Source of the DNA: RUG11272 sp045226335
Lineage (GTDB): Bacteria; Bacillota; Clostridia; Christensenellales; Aristaeellaceae
Assembly: GCA_045226335.1 (NCBI GenBank)
Contig: JBGVCH010000085.1
Span: 1 to 64,000 of the forward strand
Reading direction: 5' to 3'
Length of the DNA: 64,000 bases
Under the pieces are notes generated by a model. It was not told the origin of the DNA. It worked only from the letters and a program-made list of their open reading frames with translations, and searched no databases. Every line of letters starts with the position of its first letter. The stretch's first letter is position 1. Shown piece after piece: positions 45,034 to 53,074 of this stretch. The position numbers and the translations under genes were made by a program.

Positions 45034-46104
45034 ATGCGAGTAAAGAACACCATGTCGTATCTCATCAGTCTGACCGTCAGCGTGGTGCTGGCGCTGGGGA
45101 TCGGCGCGTTTCTGATGTACGTGACGGGGCATGACCCGCTGGAAGGGTACGCAGCCCTGATCCAGGGTGCCTTTGGCAGCAAGCGCGGATGGGGCAACAC
45201 CCTCTACAAGACGGGACAGCTGGCCATCACCGGCCTGGCCACCGCCGTGGCGTCCAGCTCCGGCGTTTTCAACGTGGGCGGCGAAGGCCAGATGTACCTG
45301 GGCGCACTGGCCTCCTGCTGGATCGCCACGCTGCTGACGGGAATCTCCCCGCTGATCGCCATCCCGGTCTGCCTGCTGTGCGCCATCGCGGCCGGCAGCC
45401 TGTATGCCCTGATCCCGGCCGTGCTGAAGGTCAAGCTCCAGATCAGCGAGGTCATCACCACCATCCTCATGAACTCCATCGCCATCTTCTTCTGCAGCTA
45501 CATGGCCAAGGGTCCCCTGAAAACCACCGAAGCCCGGGTCAGCGTCGGCACCGCCAAGCTGGACAGCGCCTTCCAGTTCGACAAGCTGATCCCAGGATCC
45601 AACCTGACACAGACCATCTTCTGGATCGCGGCGGCCGCTCTGATTGTCTGGTACATCATGAGCCGCACCACCCTGGGATTCGAGATGAAGATGTCCGGGC
45701 ACAACGAACGCTTTGCCCGGTTCAGCGGCATCAAGGCCGGAAAGATGGCTATCGTCGGCATGCTGATTTCCGGCGCGCTGTGCGGCATGCTGGGCATGTT
45801 CGAGTGCTTCGGCCTGCAATCGCGCTTCAAGCCGGATTTCTCCAATGAGTTCTACTTCGACGGCATGCTGGTGGCCATGATCATGCGCTATCAGCCCCTG
45901 GGGATCGTCCTCATGAGCTTCTTCTTCGGCGCGCTGAAGATGGGCGCCATCAAGATGCAGTCCGATACCGCCATCCCCTCCGAGCTGATCCTGATCATTC
46001 AGTCCATCATCATCTTCTTCATGGCCGCGGAGGAGGGCCTGATGGCCGGGCTTCGGGTGCGGATGGCCAGCCGCCGGGTCAATGCCGGAAAGGAGGCGCA
46101 GTGA
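45034..46104 (+). CDS. Nucleoside ABC importer permease 1 (YufP/NupP type)
   Basis: A 356-residue membrane protein of the branched-chain/ribose-type permease family with 8-10 hydrophobic segments. Examples are 'YLISLTVSVVLALGIGAFLMYV' in parts, 'LIAIPVCLLCAIAAGSLYAL' and 'LIPAVLKVKLQISEVITTILM', the last containing the coupling EAA-like loop. It forms the translocation path with the next gene's product, which it overlaps by 4 nt. Confidence 0.93.
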   Translation: MRVKNTMSYLISLTVSVVLALGIGAFLMYVTGHDPLEGYAALIQGAFGSKRGWGNTLYKTGQLAITGLATAVASSSGVFNVGGEGQMYLGALASCWIATLLTGISPLIAIPVCLLCAIAAGSLYALIPAVLKVKLQISEVITTILMNSIAIFFCSYMAKGPLKTTEARVSVGTAKLDSAFQFDKLIPGSNLTQTIFWIAAAALIVWYIMSRTTLGFEMKMSGHNERFARFSGIKAGKMAIVGMLISGALCGMLGMFECFGLQSRFKPDFSNEFYFDGMLVAMIMRYQPLGIVLMSFFFGALKMGAIKMQSDTAIPSELILIIQSIIIFFMAAEEGLMAGLRVRMASRRVNAGKEAQ

Positions 46105-47051
46105 GCATGGACTGGTCCATGGTCTTCAGTTTTGACACGCTGCTGAACTCCGTCAACACCGGCACCATCGTGGTGCTGGCGGCGCTGGGCTGCCTGATGA
46201 CCGAGCAGGCCGGCATGATGAACATCGGCATCGACGGCATGATGACCGCCAGCGCCTTCGCGGCCGTGATCGGCTCCTGGGCTTCCGGCAGCTGGATCGT
46301 CGGGCTGTTGGCTGCCCTGGCCGTCGGACTGCTCTCCGGTCTGTTCTACGGCGTCATGGTCATCAAGCTCAAAAGCGACGAGTTCATCATCGGCGTGGCT
46401 TTCAACATCTTTGCCGTCGCGCTGACCACCTTCATCCTGCGCAGCGCTTTCAACCAAAGCGGTTCCTTCCACCCGGAGAAGGGCGAGATCATTGGCATCC
46501 CGAGCCTCTCCATGGCAGGTCTTGGCCTGACCGGCAATATCTCGGTGATGGTGCCCTTCGCCGTCGCGCTGGTGGTCATCACCCATCTGCTGATCTACAG
46601 CACCCCTCTGGGCTTCTGGCTCCACGCCTCCGGCGAACATCCGGAATCCCTGCGCTCCGTCGGTAGGAGCCCCGAGGCGATGAAGTTTTTCGGCTCTCTG
46701 GCCTGCGGGTTCTTCTGCGGGCTTTCCGGCGCTTATCTCTCCCTGGGATACATGACCGCCTTCACGGAAAACATGTCCGCTTCCCGGGGCTTCGTGGCCG
46801 TGGCCTGCGTGATCTTCGGCCGGGCCAACCCGCTTCTGGTCACCGCGGCGGCCCTGCTCTTCGGCTTCATCGACGCCGCCGGCCAGCGCCTGCAGCTCCT
46901 GGGTGTGGTGGACTCCACCCTCACCGCCACTTTCCCGTACATCGGCACCATCATCATGATGGTGGTCCTGGCCATTCTGGACCGGGTGAAAAAGCAGCAG
47001 AGGGCCGCGCACGAAAACAAAAAGGCGCTGGAGGATCAGCTTCCCGGCTGA
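46101..47051 (+). CDS. Nucleoside ABC importer permease 2 (YufQ/NupQ type)
   Basis: A 316-residue permease with about eight membrane segments. 'EQAGMMNIGIDGMMTASAFAA', 'IKLKSDEFIIGVAFNIFAV' and the C-terminal 'RGFVAVACVIFGRANPLLVTAAALLFGF' are hallmarks of the second subunit in BMP-type importers. GTG 46101 overlaps the previous stop, 4 nt after AGGAGG; ATG 46107, 10 nt after it, is an equal alternative. Last gene of the transporter unit, followed by a terminator. Confidence 0.93.
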   Translation: MSMDWSMVFSFDTLLNSVNTGTIVVLAALGCLMTEQAGMMNIGIDGMMTASAFAAVIGSWASGSWIVGLLAALAVGLLSGLFYGVMVIKLKSDEFIIGVAFNIFAVALTTFILRSAFNQSGSFHPEKGEIIGIPSLSMAGLGLTGNISVMVPFAVALVVITHLLIYSTPLGFWLHASGEHPESLRSVGRSPEAMKFFGSLACGFFCGLSGAYLSLGYMTAFTENMSASRGFVAVACVIFGRANPLLVTAAALLFGFIDAAGQRLQLLGVVDSTLTATFPYIGTIIMMVVLAILDRVKKQQRAAHENKKALEDQLPG

Positions 47052-47069
47052 TGCTTCCGCGCCGCGGCG

Positions 47070-47097
47070 GGGGAACCGGTCTCCGGTTCTCCTTTTC
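47070..47097 (+). terminator. Terminator of the nucleoside importer operon
   Basis: A 10-bp stem with one G-U pair (47070-47079 with 47083-47092), 3-nt loop and TTTT, 19 nt after the permease stop. Confidence 0.75.
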
Positions 47098-47128
47098 ATT
47101 TCGGCGCGCCGCGGACTTCTTGTGCCTC

Positions 47129-47157
47129 TTTACTTTTTCCCTCCAAAACGGTATAAT
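47129..47157 (+). promoter_or_regulatory. Sigma-A promoter of parAB
   Basis: TTTACT (47129-47134), 17-bp spacer and TATAAT (47152-47157), 45 nt before the parA start. Confidence 0.75.
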
Positions 47158-47201
47158 CCACCCGTATTGTTGTGTGCATTTTTCGGGAGGAGAGACACGG
47201 C

Positions 47202-48005
47202 ATGGGGAAGATCGTCGCGGTGACCAATCAGAAGGGCGGCGTGGGCAAGACCACCACCGCCATCAACCTGTCCGCTATGCTTGGGCAGGCGGGTCAGCGG
47301 GTGCTGGCCGTTGATCTGGATCCCCAGGGCAATACCACCTCCGGCCTCGGGACCCGGCCGGGAACCGACAGCGTTTACGAGGCGCTGCTGGGCCGGACGG
47401 CTGTCCGGAACGCTGTGGTCCAGACATCCTGGAAGGGGCTGTCCCTGCTGGGGGCCGACATCCGCCTGGCCGGTGCCGAGCTGGAGCTGGTGAACATGGA
47501 CCGCCGGGAGTACAGGCTGAAGGACGCGCTGGCCAGCTTGCGCGACCATTATGATTTCATTCTGGTGGACTGCCCGCCGTCCCTGGGGCTGCTGACGGTG
47601 AACGCGCTTACCGCCGCCGACACCGTCCTGATTCCGATCCAGTGCGAGTACTACGCCCTGGAAGGACTGTCGAGTCTGATGAACACCATCACCCGGGTCA
47701 ATCATACCTTTAACCCGGCGCTGGGCATCGAGGGCATCCTGCTGACAATGATGGACGGCCGTACCAACCTGTCCACCCAGGTGGCCGAAGAGGTCAAGAG
47801 CCATTTCCGGCGGGAGGTGTACAGCGTGACCATCCCCCGCAGCGTCCGCCTGGGAGAAGCCCCCAGCCACGGCGAGCCCATCCATGTGTATGATCCGCGG
47901 TCCGCGGGTTCTCTGGCCTACGCGGTGCTGACCCGGGAATTTCTGCACCGCAATGGAAAGAGTGTCCGGGCCGGCACCCTGCCCATGCCCGGCAAGCATA
48001 AGTGA
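47202..48005 (+). CDS. parA: ParA/Soj chromosome partitioning ATPase
   Basis: A 267-residue Walker-type ATPase without an N-terminal DNA-binding domain, hence chromosomal Soj-like. The deviant Walker A is 'NQKGGVGKTTTAINL', then 'LAVDLDPQGNTTSGLG' and 'FILVDCPPSLGLLTVNAL'. With ParB it segregates origins and controls replication initiation. ATG 47202 fits the family N-terminus; the frame extends upstream without support. parB follows after 38 nt. Confidence 0.94.
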   Translation: MGKIVAVTNQKGGVGKTTTAINLSAMLGQAGQRVLAVDLDPQGNTTSGLGTRPGTDSVYEALLGRTAVRNAVVQTSWKGLSLLGADIRLAGAELELVNMDRREYRLKDALASLRDHYDFILVDCPPSLGLLTVNALTAADTVLIPIQCEYYALEGLSSLMNTITRVNHTFNPALGIEGILLTMMDGRTNLSTQVAEEVKSHFRREVYSVTIPRSVRLGEAPSHGEPIHVYDPRSAGSLAYAVLTREFLHRNGKSVRAGTLPMPGKHK

Positions 48006-48043
48006 CGCCCGGATCTCATTCCGGGCGGCAGAAAGAGGTCCCT

Positions 48044-48898
48044 ATGGCAAAGAAAACACACGGTCTGGGACGGGGGCTTGACGTCCTCCTCCCGGATATT
48101 CACGACGATGACAGCGGCATCCGGGAGATCGAGATCGGCCGGATTGATCCCAACCCCAACCAGCCGCGGCAGTCCTTCAGCGAAGAGAGCATCCGGCAGC
48201 TGGCCGATTCCATCAAGGAAGTGGGCCTGCTTCAGCCGGTCCTGGTGACGGAAAGCGGCGGCCGCTACCGCATCGTGGCGGGCGAACGCCGCTGGCGCGC
48301 CGCCCGGGCCGCCGGGCTGGAAACCATCCCCTGCGTCGTCCGGGATCTGGACCGGATGCAGGAGATGGAGGCCGCTCTGATCGAGAACCTGCAGCGGGAA
48401 GACCTGAATCCGGTGGAATCCGCCCTGGGCATCCGGGCCCTGATGGACGGCTACGGCCTCACCCAGGAGGAAGTGGCTGCCCGGCTGGCCAAGAGCCGCC
48501 CCGCCGTGGCCAACCTGCTGCGGATCCTCACCCTGCCGGAAGCGGTCCTCGACATGGTCCGGGACGGAAGGCTGTCTCTTGGCCACGCCCGGGCCATTGC
48601 CGGCATGGACCGGAAGCCGGAGAGCCAGATCGCCCTGGCCACCCTGGCCGTGGAGGAGGGGTGGAGCGTCCGCCGTCTGGAGGAGGCCGCCGCCCATCAG
48701 AAGCCCGGGAAAGCCGCCTCGCCCCGGCGCGGCGAGATCCCCCCGGAACTCCGGCAGCTGGAGGACAATATGCGGGAGCGTCTCGGCGTGCGCACGGTCA
48801 TCACGGGCAGCGCGAGCCGCGGGCGGATCGTCCTGCAGTACAACTCCGCCGCGGAACTGGAAGCCATCTGGGACGCCATCGAGCGCCTTCACGAGTGA
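48044..48898 (+). CDS. parB: ParB/Spo0J partition protein
   Basis: A 284-residue CTPase and parS-binding protein. N-terminal 'GLGRGLDVLLPD' is the ParA-interacting region. The CTP-binding part shows 'NPNQPRQSF', 'GERRWRAARAAG' and 'ALIENLQREDLNPVESA'. A helix-turn-helix follows ('LTQEEVAARLAKSRPAVANLLRIL', read in parts), then a C-terminal dimer domain. No parS was found by eye nearby. ATG 48044 follows AAGAGG. The usual origin neighbours (rsmG, mnmEG, jag) are absent. Confidence 0.93.
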   Translation: MAKKTHGLGRGLDVLLPDIHDDDSGIREIEIGRIDPNPNQPRQSFSEESIRQLADSIKEVGLLQPVLVTESGGRYRIVAGERRWRAARAAGLETIPCVVRDLDRMQEMEAALIENLQREDLNPVESALGIRALMDGYGLTQEEVAARLAKSRPAVANLLRILTLPEAVLDMVRDGRLSLGHARAIAGMDRKPESQIALATLAVEEGWSVRRLEEAAAHQKPGKAASPRRGEIPPELRQLEDNMRERLGVRTVITGSASRGRIVLQYNSAAELEAIWDAIERLHE

Positions 48899-48922
48899 AA
48901 CGCACAGGAGGTAGCGATCCGT

Positions 48923-49618
48923 ATGCAGTCCGATCTTCCCCGCTGGGACGGTCCGCTTTCACACCCCTTCTACTCTCACGTGGTCAAGCGTGTCATCGAC
49001 TTTCTCCTGGCGCTGATTCTGCTGATCCCGGCTCTGGTGGTGATGCTGCCCCTGGCCGTCTGGGTGAAGCTGGACAGCCCGGGCCCCGTGTTCTACCGGG
49101 CACCTAGGGGAGGTTATCACAACAAAACCTTCCGGATCATGAAGTTCCGCTCCATGGTGGTGGACGCGGACAAGACCGGCGGCACCACTGCCCTGAACGA
49201 CAGCCGGGTCACCCGGGCCGGCAAGGTCATGCGCCGGCTGAAGCTGGATGAGCTGCCGCAGCTGTTCAACATCCTGAAGGGAGAAATGTCCTTCGTCGGC
49301 CCACGGCCGGAACTGCTGCTCTACACCACGCAGTACACAAAGGAGCAGGAGTGCATCCTCTGGGTCCGGCCCGGCATCACGGACCGGTCCTCCATCGTCT
49401 ACATCGCGCAGGATGAGCTGCTGGGCACGGAGAATCCCGTGGAGAACTATGAAAAGTACATCCTGCCGGAAAAGAACCGTCTCCGGGTGGAATACGCCCT
49501 GAATCAGTCTTTCCCCCTGGATTGCCGCCTGTTCTTCGAGACCATTGGCGGCGTCTTCGGCAAGGCGAAAAAGATGCAGGAAGAGCATCATCAGCACCTT
49601 AAGGAGGAGAGCAAATGA
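48923..49618 (+). CDS. Monotopic phosphoglycosyl transferase (bacterial sugar transferase)
   Basis: A 231-residue PglC/WbaP-core enzyme that transfers a sugar-1-phosphate from a nucleotide sugar to undecaprenyl phosphate, starting a glycan at the inner membrane face. A re-entrant hydrophobic helix ('LLALILLIPALVVMLPLAVWV') is followed by 'FRIMKFRSM', the catalytic Asp-Glu pair in 'KLDELPQLFNILKGEMSFVGPRPE' (in parts) and 'VRPGITDRSSI'. It lacks the multi-span WbaP N-terminus. Its end overlaps the transketolase N gene by 4 nt. No glycosyltransferase follows, which is odd for a glycan cluster. Confidence 0.93.
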   Translation: MQSDLPRWDGPLSHPFYSHVVKRVIDFLLALILLIPALVVMLPLAVWVKLDSPGPVFYRAPRGGYHNKTFRIMKFRSMVVDADKTGGTTALNDSRVTRAGKVMRRLKLDELPQLFNILKGEMSFVGPRPELLLYTTQYTKEQECILWVRPGITDRSSIVYIAQDELLGTENPVENYEKYILPEKNRLRVEYALNQSFPLDCRLFFETIGGVFGKAKKMQEEHHQHLKEESK

Positions 49619-50490
49619 CCGACACGCCCTACACGGATCTGACCCACGCGGCGTTTTCGCCGGCGGCGCCGGATCCATCCGATCCCAGGGTGCTGGCCTG
49701 GCTCATCCGGCGTCACGGTCTGGAGATGACCCACCTGAGCCGCGGGAGCCACATCGGCGCCATCTTTTCCCTGGCGGAGATCATGGCGGTGCTCTACACC
49801 CGGGTCCTGAAGGTCCGGCCCGACGATCCCAAGTGGCCGGAACGGGACAGGCTGATCCTGTCGAAGGGGCATGCCGGCGCCGCCGTCTATGCCGCGCTGG
49901 CGGAACGCGGCTTTTTTCCGGTCGAGGAGCTGAAAACGCACTATGCCAACGGTTCCCGCCTGTCCGGCCATGTGAGCCACAAGGGGATCCCGGGGGTGGA
50001 GCTCTCCACCGGCTCTCTGGGCCACGGCCTCGGCGTGGCGGTGGGCATGGCCCTGGGCGCGAAGATGGACGGCGCCTCCTGGCGGACGTTCGCCGTGCTG
50101 GGAGACGGGGAGTGCGATGAAGGCTCGGTCTGGGAGGCCGCGCTCCAGGCCCGGCAGTACGGGCTGGATCATCTCATTGCCGTGGTGGATCACAACCGCA
50201 TGCAGTCTCTGGATTTCTGCGAGAACACCCTGGCGCTGGAACCCTTCGCGGACAAATGGCGCGCTTTCGGATGGCACGCCGTGGAAGCGGACGGCCACGA
50301 CACGGAAGCCCTGGCCGCGGCCTTCGGCGACGCCATGGCCTGGCGGGAGGGTCCCAGCGTCATCATCGCCGGGACGGTGAAGGGCAAAGGGGTCTCCTTC
50401 ATGGAGAACAACATCCTCTGGCACTACCGCACCCCCCAGGGGGACGAGTATGAAGCGGCGCTTCGGGAATTGGAGGCACAGCGGCCATGA
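49615..50490 (+). CDS. Transketolase-like protein, N-terminal (TPP-binding) subunit
   Basis: A 291-residue thiamine diphosphate domain. 'DRLILSKGHAGAAVYAAL', 'VSHKGIPGVELSTGSLGHGLGVAVGMALG' (in parts) and the Mg-TPP motif 'GDGECDEGSVWEAA..' are clear. With the next gene's product it would make a split transketolase moving two-carbon units. Position between a phosphoglycosyl transferase and a LicD gene, overlapping both neighbours' frames by 4 nt, suggests sugar-precursor synthesis for a surface glycan instead of central metabolism. Confidence 0.92.
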   Translation: MTDTPYTDLTHAAFSPAAPDPSDPRVLAWLIRRHGLEMTHLSRGSHIGAIFSLAEIMAVLYTRVLKVRPDDPKWPERDRLILSKGHAGAAVYAALAERGFFPVEELKTHYANGSRLSGHVSHKGIPGVELSTGSLGHGLGVAVGMALGAKMDGASWRTFAVLGDGECDEGSVWEAALQARQYGLDHLIAVVDHNRMQSLDFCENTLALEPFADKWRAFGWHAVEADGHDTEALAAAFGDAMAWREGPSVIIAGTVKGKGVSFMENNILWHYRTPQGDEYEAALRELEAQRP

Positions 50491-51419
50491 GAGACGCATT
50501 CACCCGGGTCCTGATGCGGGAAGCCGCGGCGGATCCACGGCTGACGCTGATCACCGGCGATCTGGGCTTCGGCGTGCTGAAGCCCTTCTGGGAGACCTAT
50601 CCGAAGCAGTTCATCAACGCCGGCATCGCGGAACAGGGCATGACCGCCATGGCCGCCGGGCTGGCCGCCACCGGCCGTACGGTGCTGACCTATTCCATCG
50701 GCAACTTCCCCACCCTGCGCTGTGTCGAGCAGATCCGCAACGACTGCGCCTACCACGGGGCCAACGTGAAGATCGTGTGCGTGGGCGGCGGGTTTGTCTA
50801 CGGCAGCCTGGGCATGAGCCATCACGCCACGGAGGACATCGCCGTCCTGCGGGCGCTGCCCGGCGTGACCGTCTTCACCCCCGGCGATCCGGCCGAGGTG
50901 GAGGCCGTGGTGCCGATGATGCTCCGGACCCCCGGCACCTGCTACCTGCGGCTGGGCCGCGGCGGTGAGCCCGTCGTGCACCCGGAGCCCGTCGCGGACT
51001 GGGCCGTTCCCCGGGCGCTGACCCTGCGAAAGGGCAAAGACGTGGCGCTGCTCTCCGCCGGCGGCATCCTGACCCAGACCACGGCGGCGGCGGACCTCCT
51101 GGCCGCGCGGGGCGTCTCGGCGGAAGTGGTCTCCTTCCCCTGCGTAAAGCCCATCGACGCCGAAGCCCTGAGGCAGCTGGCGGCCCGTTTCCCCCTGCTG
51201 GTCACGGTGGAGGAGCACAACGTGACGGGCGGCTTCGGCTCCGCGGTGTGTGAAGTGCTGGCTGAGGACGGTTTCGCCTGCAAGGTGAAGCGCATCGGTA
51301 TGCCGGATGTGTATTCCAGTGTCGTGGGAACCCAGCAGTATCTGCGCGGTGTGTACGGCATGGACGCCGAAGCTGTCTGCCACCGCACCCTGGAATGGCT
51401 GAAGAAAACGGAGGACTGA
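50487..51419 (+). CDS. Transketolase-like protein, C-terminal subunit
   Basis: A 310-residue pyrimidine-binding plus C-terminal transketolase domain. It has 'TLITGDLGFGVLKPF', 'QFINAGIAEQGMTAMAAGLAATG' (in parts; the Glu activates TPP), 'GMSHHATEDIAVLRALPGVTVF' (in parts) and 'LLVTVEEHNVTGGFGSAV'. It forms the active enzyme with the preceding gene's product. licD starts 3 nt later. A DXP-synthase-like or transaldol-type variant reaction is possible. Confidence 0.92.
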   Translation: MRDAFTRVLMREAAADPRLTLITGDLGFGVLKPFWETYPKQFINAGIAEQGMTAMAAGLAATGRTVLTYSIGNFPTLRCVEQIRNDCAYHGANVKIVCVGGGFVYGSLGMSHHATEDIAVLRALPGVTVFTPGDPAEVEAVVPMMLRTPGTCYLRLGRGGEPVVHPEPVADWAVPRALTLRKGKDVALLSAGGILTQTTAAADLLAARGVSAEVVSFPCVKPIDAEALRQLAARFPLLVTVEEHNVTGGFGSAVCEVLAEDGFACKVKRIGMPDVYSSVVGTQQYLRGVYGMDAEAVCHRTLEWLKKTED

Positions 51420-51422
51420 TCC

Positions 51423-52172
51423 ATGCCTGACGCACATGCGCTCTCCCTGGAAGCGATCCACGCGGAGCTCATCGAACAGTTGAAGGACATCACGGCGATA
51501 TGCGAGCGCCACGGCATCCGCTACAACATGATGTGCGGAAGCCTGCTGGGCGCGGTTCGGCACAAGGGCTTCATCCCCTGGGATGACGATGTGGACCTGC
51601 TCATCACCCGGGAGGAGTTTACCCGCTTCCGGGAAGTCTACCCGAAGGAATGTGACCCCCGCTTCGAGCTGACCTACCTGAACACCTGGACGCCCCGGGT
51701 CATGAACCGGGATCCGGAAAAGGCCGCCGCTTTCACGGACCTGTTCATCCTGGACCATGTGCCGCCGGAAGGGCTGAAGCGCAAGGTCTGGTTCCTGCGG
51801 CTGCACCTGCTGCAGGGCATGCTGAAGCGCAACACGGACTACTCCCGCTTCGGGCTGAAGAACCGCATTCTCCTCCGCACGACCCACCTGATGGGCCTCC
51901 CCTTCTCCACCGCGTGGAAAACCCGGCGTTACGAGAAGATTTCCACCAGGTACACCACGGGAGACGACCTGTGCATGTCCAACGGCGCTTTCGAGCTGAT
52001 GATGCACATCTGGCATCCGGACCAGTTCGCTGAGCTGATCGACGCGGATTTCGAGGGCCTGAAGGTCAAGATCCCAGCGAAATACGACGAGGTGCTGACC
52101 ATTCTCTTCGGTCCGGATTACATGACCCCGCCGCCGCCGGAGGAACGGGTGGCCAAGCACCTGGATGTCTGA
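51423..52172 (+). CDS. LicD family phosphotransferase
   Basis: A 249-residue nucleotidyltransferase-fold protein. The family signature is 'YNMMCGSLLGAVRHKGFIPWDDDVDLLITREEF' (positions ~31-63; acidic D-D-D-x-D metal site). LicD enzymes attach phosphocholine or related phospho-alcohols to teichoic acids and capsules. It probably decorates the product started by the phosphoglycosyl transferase three genes upstream. No choline uptake or activation genes (licA/B/C) are present, so the transferred group may be ribitol-, glycerol- or another phosphate. Confidence 0.9.
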   Translation: MPDAHALSLEAIHAELIEQLKDITAICERHGIRYNMMCGSLLGAVRHKGFIPWDDDVDLLITREEFTRFREVYPKECDPRFELTYLNTWTPRVMNRDPEKAAAFTDLFILDHVPPEGLKRKVWFLRLHLLQGMLKRNTDYSRFGLKNRILLRTTHLMGLPFSTAWKTRRYEKISTRYTTGDDLCMSNGAFELMMHIWHPDQFAELIDADFEGLKVKIPAKYDEVLTILFGPDYMTPPPPEERVAKHLDV

Positions 52173-52225
52173 CGGCATTGAAACGAGAGGAAGACGAGAA
52201 CACAGTTCGGTCGATGGTTGAGCAC

Positions 52226-53056
52226 ATGAACATGCAGTTGTGTCCACTGTATTCGGGTTCCAGCGGAAACGCCCTCTTCGTCCAGTACGGCGATACCCGG
52301 ATCCTGATCGACGCCGGAAAGTCCGGCAGGATGATCACCGACGCCCTGGAATTCATCGGCGTCGATCCCCGGAGCCTGAACGCCATCCTGATCACCCACG
52401 AACATTCGGATCACATCGCCGGCGCCGGCATCCTGGCCCGGAAGCTGAAGATCCCGGTGTACGCCACCCGCGGCACCTGGAACGCCATGGCGTCAAAGAT
52501 CGGTCCGGTGCCGGAGGATTTCCGCCGAGAGATCGAGCCCGGCGGCGACCTGCTGATCGGGAAACTGGGCATTTCGTCCTTTCCCATTCCCCATGACGCA
52601 GCCCAGCCCGTGGGCTACCGGCTCTGGGGCGGCAGCGTATCCGCGGCCACGGTGACCGACCTGGGGCATTTCACCGAGAGCGTTCTCAGCGCGGTCCGGG
52701 GCGCGGATCTGGTGCTGCTGGAGTCCAACCATGACCCGGACATGCTGCTGGCCAACGACCACTACAGCCAGGCCCTGAAACGGCGGATCCTGGGCAACCA
52801 CGGCCATCTTTCCAACGAGGCCTGCGCGGAAGCCGCCGTGCGCCTGGTCGACAACGGCGTGCGGAACCTGATCCTGGGGCACCTGTCCGGGGAGAACAAC
52901 ACCCCACGCCTGGCCCTGACCACCACGGAGACCCGCTGTGAGCTGGAAGGCATCCGGCTGGGACAGGATCTCTTTATCGACATCGCCTACCGGGACCGGG
53001 TGGGCGGGGTGTATACCCTGACCCCCAGAGACCCCTGGGCTGAGCAGAGCATCTGA
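52226..53056 (+). CDS. MBL-fold metallo-hydrolase (YycJ/WalJ-like)
   Basis: A 276-residue metallo-beta-lactamase-fold enzyme. 'LYSGSSGNALFVQ' at the N-terminus and 'ITHEHSDHIAG' (H-x-H-x-D-H), 'DLGHFTES', 'LESNHDPDML' and 'ILGHLSGENNT' give the metal site. The B. subtilis homologue YycJ is an exonuclease acting in mismatch repair and cell-wall-linked processes. Start is uncertain: ATG 52226 or 52232 give the usual N-terminus, ATG 52214 and TTG 52178 are longer; none has a strong ribosome site. ABC-F follows after 18 nt. Confidence 0.88.
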   Translation: MNMQLCPLYSGSSGNALFVQYGDTRILIDAGKSGRMITDALEFIGVDPRSLNAILITHEHSDHIAGAGILARKLKIPVYATRGTWNAMASKIGPVPEDFRREIEPGGDLLIGKLGISSFPIPHDAAQPVGYRLWGGSVSAATVTDLGHFTESVLSAVRGADLVLLESNHDPDMLLANDHYSQALKRRILGNHGHLSNEACAEAAVRLVDNGVRNLILGHLSGENNTPRLALTTTETRCELEGIRLGQDLFIDIAYRDRVGGVYTLTPRDPWAEQSI

Positions 53057-53074
53057 AGAAAAGAGGTGAAAGAC

